A stretch of DNA of 64,000 bases from Dasysyrphus tricinctus. Taxonomy: Eukaryota > Arthropoda > Insecta > Diptera > Syrphidae. This document shows positions 54,930 to 64,000 of this stretch, piece by piece. The position numbers and the translations under genes were made by a program. Positions within the stretch are counted from its first letter, which is position 1. Every line of letters starts with the position of its first letter. Under the pieces are notes generated by a model, which had not been told where the DNA came from, did no database searches, and saw only the letters and a list, made by a program, of their open reading frames with translations. Where the stretch lies: NCBI GenBank assembly GCA_963921185.1, contig OY992530.1, forward strand, positions 172,157,396 to 172,221,395, given 5' to 3'.

Positions 54930-55260
54930 GATTTGATTTGATTTGATTTATTGATAAAAAAAACAGCTGTACATTAAGAATGACTTATAAATAGTACAGG
55001 ATATATTACACAAAGATAAATTAGGATATGCAAGAATGTATTATATTAAATAACAATTATAGCAAAATTAAATAACAATTATAGCAAAATATTATTAGTT
55101 TATTTTAAAAGAGTAGATTTGAATGAATATAATAAAATTTAAAGCAAAGTCGCAAAAGAGGAAAAATAAATAATAAAATAAAAAAGTTATCTCAGTTCAA
55201 GCTAGAGAAATGTTCAAAAATAAGTTCATTGAACTTTTTGTTTTCGATTCCAGACCTCAT
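54930..55260 (-). mobile_element. Jockey 3' end fragment (probably the tail of J3)
   Basis: It parallels the J2 3' end: GATTTGATT repeats, AACAGCTGTACATTAAGA, then on the minus strand the ORF2 end RSGIENKKFNELIFEHFSSL and stop. It abuts the J2 3' end at 55261 and may be the displaced tail of J3, which is missing at 59720. Confidence 0.6.
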
Positions 55261-55467
55261 TGTTTATTGATTGATTAAGTAACGCTGTACATCAAGATAA
55301 ACTTATAACTAGTACAGGATATAAGAAATAAAAGAAATATTATAATTTACACTTAATGAAATAAAATAAATAGTTTGACTATGATAATAACTGTTTGTTA
55401 ATTGAAAAAAAGATCGCAACCAAAACATTCAACTTACGAAAAAGAAAGCAAAGGAAAGAAAGTTATC

Positions 55468-58332
55468 TCAACTCAGATTCGAGAGGTAATCAAAGCAGTG
55501 TTCAAGAAATTTTCCGCGTTCAAAACTCGACTTCACATGATTGGGCAAATCATTCCAAAGCTTGACAGCATAAATGAAAAATTGCCTGCTTGAAGTCAAG
55601 CAGGTGTATGTAGCAGGTCGTAGTACAATATATCGAGAAGAAGAGCAAAAAGTAATTTTATCAAACAAATAGCAAGGTTCTTTCTTGTGAATAATCTTGA
55701 AGAGTAGGGAACAACATCGATATTTGAAAAAGGCATCCAAGTTACATCCAAAAATTTGACGAGCTTCATTGGAAATATGATCAAACCTACGCAAATTAAA
55801 AACATATCTAGCAACTGAATTAACAGCAACCTTAAGCTTTTGGAGCGATACCGAATCAGGATTAGCAAACAGCTCACAGCCATATGAGATTATGGGATTT
55901 ATAAGTGCTTTTACCAGCTTTAACTTAACCTGCAATGGTAAAATTGTTTGTGTAATAGAAAGTCCTCTCAGTGAAGCATAAATTTTAGATATAATGGAAT
56001 TAATGTGATTATCCCAAGTTAATTTATTATTAAAAATTATACCAAGATTTTTAGCATGACTTACATATTCAACTTGGCAAGAGTCTAAAATAATAGGAGG
56101 AAAGTCAGGGAAATGTGGTTGGCGTTTTGATATCGGCATAGCTTTAGTTTTGACTGGATTGAGCTTAAGACCATTTCGTTTAGACCATTCATTTATATCA
56201 AATAGATCGGCGTTCATTTTTTGAATTGCGTCCTCAACCATTCCAATAGGAAAACTAATATAGAGCTGAACATCATCGGCATAAATATGAAAATGACAGA
56301 AAGATATAACTGAAGGTAGATCATTAATAAACATTGAGAACAGTAGTGGACCAAGAATAGATCCTTGAGGAACTCCATTAGTAACAGGAAGAAATGAGGA
56401 CAATTTACTATTACAGGAAACAGCTTGCATTCGGTTAGTCAGATATGAAAACAAAAGTTTGTTGGAAGTATCACAGAAGTTGAAATATTGCGCTAATTTA
56501 TCACAGAGAATATTTGGATTGACACAGTCAAATGCTTTTGAGAAATCCAGTAGTGTTATCACAGTTGTGTAATTCGCATCAATTGCCAGTCTAATGTCAT
56601 CAGAAACTTTTAATAAAGCTGAAGTGCAGCTATGTCCCGACCGGAAACCTGATTGCAGAGGATTGAGAAGTTGCTTGACTCTGTTATATTCTTTTATTTG
56701 GTTGCTAATAAGGTATTCAAAAACTTTAGATAGGAAGGGAAGGATCGCTATAGGTCTATATTCGGAATTTGTGCCTTTTTTTGGGATTGGTATTATCTTG
56801 GATCTTTTCCATACAGAGGGATATAGGGATGTCATAATAATGGTATTAAATACATGGGTGATATAGGGAAGGATGAGAGGAAGGAGAATTTTTACAAAGT
56901 CTGGGTGAATGTTATCTAAACCGATAGCTTTGGATTTGATTGCGAAGATTGCGGTACCTACGTTATACATATAAACTGCCGACAAACAGAATTTGTTTTC
57001 GCTATTGCTCCGAGTTGGTGAGAAGGCTCGGATAGGAAATGAAGTGGGTGCAGAAAACTTACGGTTAAGCTCATCTAGGTCAATGTCGTCCGCAACTGAG
57101 GTATTACCTTTTTGAACTCCAATATTACGAACTTCTTTCCATAGAAACTTGGAGGAACTATCAGAATCGAAACGATTGTTATAGTAGTTAAGTTTGGCGG
57201 ACCTTACAAGTTTAGTAACAAGGTTACGAGACATTTTGAATCTACGGAGCATTTCAGCACAGCCAAAACGTTTCCACCGGCGAAAATAAGTATCTCTCTT
57301 TTTGATGGCATTAAGGATACCATAGGATAGCCAAGGACAGCTTTGCGATTTCTGGACACGCGTTTTAATAGGAACATGCTTGTTAAACAGGTAATCAATT
57401 GACATGTTCATAAAATCGACTTGTCTATTAACATCAGATGACAAATATATTGAGTTCCAATCAAAAGACAAGCAATCACTAAAAAGACTTTCAACATTGA
57501 CATTGCGGAAATCACGATATTGTATGGACTGACACCAATCCTTGTTGACATTCAAATCAAAAGTAGTAAAAACGAGATCATGATACGAAAACACAGGGAC
57601 AGACAATTGACTAAAGCATTTAACTAGATTTTCATTGCTAACAAGAAAAACATCTAACAGTGACGGTACGCAATTAGGCTTAAAGTGCGTTGGCTCATTA
57701 TAATTCACAAAGGAAAGGCCAAGACTATTCATCGATGTTTTGAAACAATTGGATGAAGAGTGAAGGAGGTTAATGTTTAAATCTCCACATAGAATTAATT
57801 TAGGTGCAAGATGAGATATATCTTCAACAATAGGAGAAATAACTCTTGAGTGTGCAATGTGAGGTGGAATATAAAGGGTTCCAACTATACATTTGTTTTC
57901 GCCATTGAGGATATCGATAAAAAAATAATCGCAAGGCTGAGCCCCGTCTGAACATTTTACTACACTTGACCTAATATAATTTTTGACATAAATTGCTACT
58001 CCTCCGCCGGTTGTGTGAGTTCGATCTGCCCTGTAGGGTTTTTTAAATCCACTCAAGGAGAACAGACTACTTTGCAAATAAGGGTGAAACCAGGTTTCAG
58101 ATACACAAATTATATCGATTAAGCTGTTCTCAAATAGCATTTTAAACTCATCAAACTTATTCACAAGGCTCTGTGCATTGATGTGGCAAATATGCAGTCC
58201 ATTATGACTCTTACAAATTGTGTTAAGTAAAAATTTGTTTTTGTCATTTACGCTGCCAAGCCCACTATTATGATTGTTGGTCATGATCATGGTAAGAATA
58301 CCTGCCCACAGCAAAGCAAGAAATGAACACAA
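55468..58332 (-). CDS. J2 ORF2: endonuclease and reverse transcriptase, intact
   Basis: 954 residues, near the usual Jockey ORF2 length. Endonuclease at about 45-260 (HICHINAQSLVNKFDEFK, CVSETW, RADRTHTTGGGVAIYV, LCGDLNINLL, SLLDVFLVS). RT at about 480-760 (SKAIGLDNIHPDF, RPIAILPF, TLLDFSKAFDCVN, GVPQGSILGPLLFSMFINDL, YADD with Asp686-687). A C-terminal domain of about 190 residues ends SNLS. No stops or frameshifts. It nicks DNA and reverse transcribes element RNA. The first ATG is taken; a later Met at about residue 15 is an alternative. Confidence 0.9.
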   Translation of the reverse strand: MCSFLALLWAGILTMIMTNNHNSGLGSVNDKNKFLLNTICKSHNGLHICHINAQSLVNKFDEFKMLFENSLIDIICVSETWFHPYLQSSLFSLSGFKKPYRADRTHTTGGGVAIYVKNYIRSSVVKCSDGAQPCDYFFIDILNGENKCIVGTLYIPPHIAHSRVISPIVEDISHLAPKLILCGDLNINLLHSSSNCFKTSMNSLGLSFVNYNEPTHFKPNCVPSLLDVFLVSNENLVKCFSQLSVPVFSYHDLVFTTFDLNVNKDWCQSIQYRDFRNVNVESLFSDCLSFDWNSIYLSSDVNRQVDFMNMSIDYLFNKHVPIKTRVQKSQSCPWLSYGILNAIKKRDTYFRRWKRFGCAEMLRRFKMSRNLVTKLVRSAKLNYYNNRFDSDSSSKFLWKEVRNIGVQKGNTSVADDIDLDELNRKFSAPTSFPIRAFSPTRSNSENKFCLSAVYMYNVGTAIFAIKSKAIGLDNIHPDFVKILLPLILPYITHVFNTIIMTSLYPSVWKRSKIIPIPKKGTNSEYRPIAILPFLSKVFEYLISNQIKEYNRVKQLLNPLQSGFRSGHSCTSALLKVSDDIRLAIDANYTTVITLLDFSKAFDCVNPNILCDKLAQYFNFCDTSNKLLFSYLTNRMQAVSCNSKLSSFLPVTNGVPQGSILGPLLFSMFINDLPSVISFCHFHIYADDVQLYISFPIGMVEDAIQKMNADLFDINEWSKRNGLKLNPVKTKAMPISKRQPHFPDFPPIILDSCQVEYVSHAKNLGIIFNNKLTWDNHINSIISKIYASLRGLSITQTILPLQVKLKLVKALINPIISYGCELFANPDSVSLQKLKVAVNSVARYVFNLRRFDHISNEARQIFGCNLDAFFKYRCCSLLFKIIHKKEPCYLFDKITFCSSSRYIVLRPATYTCLTSSRQFFIYAVKLWNDLPNHVKSSFERGKFLEHCFDYLSNLS

Positions 58333-58542
58333 AAAAATATCCCGTAGCAGAAGCTAAATAAAAAAAAAAACACAAAACACAAGTGAAAATAGCATGAGCA
58401 GAGATAACTTGAACATAATTAATTAAAAAAGTGAATGTAGGGAAGAGAAAATAAAAAGTTTTGGCGCGATAAGAAAATAAATAGTCACAAAAATAAATAA
58501 TTAGATTTAAAGAAGCTATGATTTTGATAAATAAAATATACA

Positions 58543-59499
58543 TCATTGTTGAATGTTGACGTCAGGTCCGATGACATGCCTTAGATCTCCAATATTATGA
58601 ATTAAAATTGAGGTTTGGCTGTTGGCTGGACAGATGTAAACTTGCCCATTGAATGTATGCACTGAAGAAAGAAGAGATTTACGTTTTAGCCTCAGAGCAT
58701 GCCGCTGCAGTTGGTAATTGCTTTTTGTCAAGCTTTCGTTGATGTAGAAGCAATGCGACGAGTCGAAGCCAACATCAGAAAGGCTTAGTGGTGAATTCCT
58801 ACTCTTGCAGAAACTTGCAGTCGCTCGCAGAAGGGTTAATTTTTCTTGCTTGTCAGCAAATTTTAGGATGATACAGGCGTCAGCGGGAGAGCGATCATTG
58901 TGAGAGCTCGTTTTGGCACGAAAGATGTTACGAAGACGAGGGGGAGGAATATCAACGGTAGCACAAATTTTATTATAGAATGTCTCCAAATTTTCCCCAG
59001 GAGACTCTGGCACGCCAAATACTACAGCATCACAGTTTATTTTCTCTCGCTCGAATTTGTCCAAAGCGAATTCAAGTCGTTGAATGTTTTGGGAAGCTGT
59101 TAGTAGTTGTTCTTCGAGAAGTGAATTATTGTTTTCTCTGACCTGTGTGTTTAGACGATGCTCAAGATCAAGAGCGTTGATTTTTTCATCTTGTACATTT
59201 AGACGATTCTCTAAAGCAGATAGTTTAGTATCCAGCGATTGGGAGAAAGTCTCCTGTGTGCTTAGACGATGCTCAAGAGCGTTGATTTTGTCATCTTGTG
59301 CATTAAGACGATTCTCTTAAGCAGATAGTTTAGTATCCAGCGATTGGGAGAAAGTCTCCATCCATTTTTCCAGCTTTACTTCTATGCGGCTCCACAGTTT
59401 GTCAGCTACTGCAGCTGGATTGCGCTCAGCAACAATACTCGGAGAGCTTGCACCGTCTTGTTGTTGTGTACGATTTCGGACTTTAGCACTTGCAGCCAT
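58543..59499 (-). pseudogene. J2 ORF1 with one nonsense codon and duplicated coiled coil
   Basis: Frame from ATG 59499 (MAASAKVRNRTQQQDG) to 58543, 319 codons, with a single TAA at 59317-59319 where the neighbouring repeat has TTA (Leu). A coiled-coil segment (TFSQSLDTKLSALENRLN, QD.KINALEHRL) is present twice in tandem; J3 has it once. The C-terminal half (CDAVVFGVPESPGENLETFY, FRAK, INESLTKSNYQLQRHALRLK) is the conserved ORF1 core that binds RNA. Confidence 0.85.
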
Positions 59500-59719
59500 T
59501 GTATTTTTATGTACGTAAAATATATATGTGATTGCGATAAAGAAAAATACAATATTATACCGAAAAATGCAAATATTAATGCAAAACAATGATTACACCA
59601 GATGCAAAATGCAAAAACCGATAAATGTGCCTGATTTTAAGCCAGTATACTGCGGTTTGATTGAGAAAATAAGAATGTTATCGGACTACGAGATTAACAC
59701 GTCTAACTTTGCATGTTCT

Positions 59720-61881
59720 TACACTCTTGAGTAGAGAGAGAGTATAGTTTTAGTTACAGATAGTCCTCTAAGTGAACCATATATCTTGGCGATTATAGAA
59801 TCTATATGAGTGTCCCATGTTAGTTTATTGTTGAAGATTATACCTAGGTTTTTTACATTGGTGACATATTCAATTTCGCATGTATTTAAAAGGAGACGAG
59901 GAAGGTTTTGAAGGTGAGGACTATTTTTGGATATCGGGATAGCTTTCGTTTTTTCTGGATTAAGTTTAAGTCCATTGCGTGTAGACCAGTCATATATTGA
60001 GCTTAAATCAATGTTCATGCTAGCTATAGCATCCTCAACCATCCCAATGGGAAAACTTATATATAATTGCACATCATCCGCGTGAATATGAAACTGACAG
60101 TAAGATAAAACAGATGGCAAATCATTAATAAACAAAGAGAAAAGTAAAGGCCCAAGGATAGATCCTTGAGGAACACCAGAATTAACAGGAAGAAACGAAG
60201 ACAGCTTACCATTGCACGATACTGCTTGCATACGATTGGTCAAGTATGAATAAATAAGATTTTTAGTTGTGTCAGAGAAATTGAAATAAGTCGTCAGCTT
60301 ATCACAGAGAATATTAGAGTTAACGCAATCAAATGCTTTTGAGAAGTCAAGTAATTACCTTAGATAGAAAAGGAAGGATAGCTATGGGTCTGTATTCTTT
60401 TTTTTTCCTTGTTTAGGGATAGGGATAATTTTTGATTTTTTCCAGGAAGTGGGATAGGTTGAGGTCATTATTATAGTATTAAAAATGTGAGTTATATGAG
60501 GAAGTATGAAAGGAAGAAGGATTTTTATAAAGTCGGGATGATTGTTGTCGAGACCAGATTTGGATTTAATAGAGAAAACTGCATGTCCTACTTGATATTC
60601 ATCAACAGCACACACAGAAAATGCATCTGCTCTATCGTTCTCAGCAAGTCCGGAGACCATATTGTTGAATTGGGTTGGAGGAGTAGAGAAATAACGATTC
60701 AGTTCCTGTAAATCAATGTTCTCATCGGAAACACAAGTATCTTGTTTTATACCAACACTCTTTACTTCTTTCCAAAAGAACTTGGATGAAAGATCTTTGT
60801 TGAACCTGTTATTATAATAATTGTATTTGGCTGTTTTTATTAACCTTGCTACCAGATTACGGGATGTTTTAAATAGTTGAAGCATTTCTACACAACCAAA
60901 TCGTTTCCAGCGACGATATGAGACATCTCTTGCTCTAATTGCATTTAGAATTTCATGAGAAAGCCAAGGACATCTACGTGATTTAAAAAATCGAGTCCTT
61001 AGGGGAACATGTTTATTAAAAAGATAGTCAATAGCTACATTAAGATGTTCAATTTGACTATTAACGTTAGACGTTGTGAAAATTGGATATAAATCAATGG
61101 ACGAACAATCACTGAATAAATATTCAACATTGACATTACGAAAGTCACGAAGCTGAAATGATTGTGTAGATTTCCTCTCAAAATTTAAATCATAGGTTGC
61201 AAAAATAAGATCATTGTATGAAAACACCGGGACGGATAACTGGCTACAACATTTAACTAAACTTTCATCGCTTACAAGAAAAACATCAAGCAGTGATGAA
61301 TTTACAAATGACAGTCCCAGAGAACTCATTGACGTTTTAAAAAGGTTAGATGAAGGTTGCAAAAGATTTATATTTAAATCTCCACAAACGATAAGCTTAG
61401 GTACACGAGAACACATTTCTTCTACAATCGGTGTAATAAGACGAGAAGAAGCAACTCGTGGTGGCATATAAATGGCACCAATGCTGCATTTATTATCACC
61501 ATCAAATAAATCAATGAAATAATTGTCACATGCCTCGGTGCCATCAGAGCACTTAACATGGCTAGACCGGATGTAATTTTTAACGTATATTGCAACACCC
61601 CCTCCCGTTGCATGAGTTCGGTCAGCCCTGTAAGGTTTTTTAAATCCGTTAAGAGAAAAGAGGCTACTATTTAAATTTGGATAAAGCCACGTCTCAGACA
61701 CGCAAATTATATCAAGCAAACTATCTTCAAATATCATTTTGAACTCATCGAATTTGTTAACAAGACTCTGAGCATTAATGTGGCAAATATGCAAACCATT
61801 ATTACTTTTGCAAAGAGTATTTACTAAAAATCTATTTTTTTCGCTTATGCTGTGAAAGCCAGCATCATTGTTGCTGCCCAT
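59720..61881 (-). pseudogene. J3 ORF2, deleted and truncated
   Basis: The endonuclease is complete (HICHINAQSL, CVSETWLYPN, GGGVAIYV, VCGDLNINLL). The RT begins (SKSGLDNNHPDFIKILLPFI) but shifts frame in an A-run near 60400. About 70 codons are missing near 60350, joining PFLSKV to DFSKAFDCVN. RT motifs resume (GVPQGSILGPLLFSLFINDL and HADD, with His where J2 has Tyr) and stop at LSVTKTIL near 59735. Not functional. Confidence 0.85.
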
Positions 61882-62129
61882 AATGACAACAAAAGCTTAA
61901 ACCGAGGCTGGAACCGAAAACAAAAATATTGAAAACATTTATTTCACAAGTAAGAGAGAAATTAAAGAAATATAAAAGAGAAACAATTTGAACTGAAACA
62001 ACTTGAATATACAACAAAAGTAAATAAAGAGAAAAATCTATTTGCGACAGAGAAAGAAAATTAGAAATAAAAAAAGGAGAACAAATAAAAATAAAATCTT
62101 GCATTGAAAAATTAATATTAGCTACCATA

Positions 62130-62953
62130 TATATTTAGATCATTGATATCGCCAGCGCCGACGGCATTCCTCAGATCTCCGATGTTGTTTATGATGACTG
62201 GATCTTGGCTGTTTGGTGTGCGGATGAACACTTGACCATTGAATGTGTGCACAGATGATAGAAGAGACTTTCGTTTAAGTCTTAATGCGTACCGCTGGAG
62301 CTGATAATTATTTTTTGTAAGACTGTCTAAATAAATAAATTAAATTAAGAGATAAGATGAAAAAGCTTTTTTGCGAATCGATGTCAATTTCGGAAAGGCT
62401 AAGCGGAGCTTTTTTTGTTTTACGATAGTTCGCTGAAGCTTGCATGAATTGTTGTTTACCACGCTTATCCGAAAATTTCAGTATGATGCTCGAGTCGATG
62501 GGAGAATGTTGTTTCTTTTTGGCGCGAAAAATATTTTGAATGCGAGGGGGCTGAATATCCACAGTCACACAGATTTTGTTGTAAATTGTCTCCAAGTTTT
62601 CCCCAGGATACTCTGGTACACCAACAATTACAGCATCACAGCAAATTTTCTCTTTCTCAAATTGATCAACGACTAGCTCAAGTCGTTTGACATCTTGGCG
62701 TGCTTTCTCCAGTTTTTGTTCGAAAATTAAATTATTTTCTCTTATCTGGGCATTAAGTCGATCTTCCAGAGCGTTGAGTTTAGCATCCAGGGAATTATTA
62801 AGTGTCACCATCCACTCCTCCAACCTCTTTTCAATGCGGCTCCACAGTTTGTCAGCAATGCCAGTTGAATTGCTTGCATCAGCATCTCTCGGAGAGGAAT
62901 CGCACTCACTGTCTTGTTGTTGCACACGGTATTGCTTATTTGGTTTTGGTGGC
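62130..62953 (-). pseudogene. J3 ORF1 with a short disrupting insertion
   Basis: Starts MPPKPNKQYRVQQQDSE at 62953, then WSRIEKRLEEWM, a single coiled-coil repeat (LEDRLNAQIRENN) and CDAVIVGVPEYPGENLETIY. Near 62330 about 25-30 extra AT-rich bases break the frame inside the ESLTKNN motif. The remaining C-terminus (RYALRLKRKSLLSSVHTFNG) is in another frame to about 62130. Confidence 0.75.
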
Positions 62954-63180
62954 ATATTTCGATCGCGAAAAAAAATTAAATGCAACAAAAGGCAAACTAA
63001 TGCTTAATTTAAATTAAGTATGAAAGTTGAGATTCGGACATTCGGAGATGATGATAAACAAGATTAAGGCAAAGCAATACGCTTTATTTAATGCACTTAA
63101 GCTGCGAGTTTTACGAAAAAATGAGAATTTAATCGGACGACGAAAAAAACACGTCTAGTTGTTGCCTTGCATGCTAAATG

Positions 63181-64000
63181 ATGCATGATTGCTGAAAAAA
63201 AACTTGAAATTTTAAATTCAACGTAAGAGCTTTACAGCTTACGATATGGAAAGACTAAAACACAAGAGTTTAAATTGAACATAAATATAAAAATCTCGCT
63301 GCAGTAAAAGGCTCTTAGTCCTTAAGTCGAATTATTCTTTGGTTTTGCTTAACACTTTAAAATAATATAAAATGAACAAAATAACCATTATTAAATCATT
63401 AAAGTTTAACTATGAGTTCGAAAAAACGTGTTTATCGGGAAAAGACGGGATTTTAAAAAGCGGGATTATAATAGATCGGGATCTTGAATAAACGGGATTT
63501 TGGGAGACAGGATTTTGAAAAACAGTAGGTATTTTAGTAGACAGGATTTTAAAACTTTTTTTTCTGGATTTTTGAAAAACGGGATTCTAAAAAGCGGGAT
63601 TCCGATACGCTCCCTTTACTTTTATGTCTCTTGCAATGCTGTAGAGTTGCATTATTTAACTTTTGTAGAATAGGACCAAAGATGTCATCAAATCTGTTGG
63701 AGCCTGAGTTCGTGCTCCAAACATCAAAAATTGATCAAAAAAGAAATTTCAGGAGCCATTCAATATCACTACAGAATTTGTTGTTTGGCAAACGTTCGCA
63801 GAATATTTGTTGCCTTAACTGTAATTTGAATGTTTTCCTACACAATAATGATAAGCTGACAACGATATTCTGCGATATAACCAAAAAAACTCAATTTTAA
63901 ATTTCTAACTTCATTTTTTTTGTACAAATCACTCACTGATTTAACAAGATAGTGAAGATTCACAAACTTTTATTTTTAAGGAAATTTTTACCGTAACACA
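63181..64000. other. unassigned sequence with a GGGATTTT repeat
   Basis: No recognised gene. The 89-residue frame at 63631 lacks known motifs. Confidence 0.4.
63437..63604 (+). repeat. GGGATTTT-AAAA-GC degenerate tandem repeat
   Basis: About nine units of the form CGGGATTTT(G/A)AAAAA(G)C or ACAGGATTTTGAAA at 15-25-bp spacing, interrupted by variants. Confidence 0.7.

Larger units (their letters stand above)
55261..59720 (-). mobile_element. Jockey-type LINE J2, nearly full length
   Basis: Contains a 5' leader (about 59500-59720, similar to the J3 leader at 63000-63180), ORF1, ORF2 and a 3' end of TTGATTGATT-type repeats. It lies between the two parts of a related element (J3). Confidence 0.85.
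59720..63180 (-). mobile_element. Jockey-type LINE J3, damaged
   Basis: Relative of J2 with the same gene order. It ends abruptly near 59720-59735 inside ORF2, where J2 sequence starts. Its 5' leader (63000-63180) resembles that of J2 (CGGAC.ACGA...CACGTCTA...TTGCATG). Confidence 0.8.

Overview
This window looks like a transposon-dominated piece of an insect nuclear genome, most likely a fly (Diptera). No host gene was recognised. The sequence is AT-rich, and almost every long reading frame is retroelement protein: Jockey-type and other LINEs, Ty3/gypsy elements and Penelope-like elements (PLEs). One Gag resembles the domesticated Arc genes of flies. Organism assignment is inference; target-site duplications (TSDs), terminal inverted repeats (TIRs) and frames were read directly.

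Layout. 1-5703: a PLE end on + and a PLE remnant on -, the latter split by a Jockey element (J1, 1101-5625) that itself carries a 344-bp MITE with a 9-bp TSD. 6386-23403: one 'CAGCCTTATTCAT' DNA transposon copy swollen to 17 kb by nested insertions: a 406-bp foldback MITE, a 12.8-kb element with TIRs starting CTTTGTATATG (6913-19675), a 1.86-kb foldback and a 1.14-kb Transib-like element ending in CACAGTG heptamers. The 12.8-kb element holds a 1.5-kb palindrome, an intact Gypsy element with identical LTRs (Gypsy-1, 10977-16659) and a 413-bp MITE. 23404-25690: a PLE GIY-YIG end broken by two DNA elements, followed by a hammerhead-like motif. 26094-27035: a short second copy of the CAGCC element, which supplies empty sites for several insertions in the first.

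29076-41195: Gypsy-2 on the - strand with very long LTRs, inserted in a LINE whose halves lie at 28690-29071 and 41200-42175. 42326-44180: a decayed hAT element. 44792-47002: an element with an 8-bp TSD, filled with ATCGAT-rich tandem repeats. 47380-49625: a 5'-truncated LINE. 49764-54692: another LINE with a 14-bp TSD, split by a hAT MITE and a small PLE. 54930-63180: two Jockey elements, J2 probably inside J3, on the - strand.

Functionally the window is a stack of selfish elements. Gypsy-1 (one 1487-residue Gag-Pol frame) and Gypsy-2 (Gag and Pol with a -1 frameshift) look recent and possibly competent; J2 has an intact ORF2 but a nonsense codon in ORF1. The small DNA elements lack transposase and would depend on enzymes encoded elsewhere.
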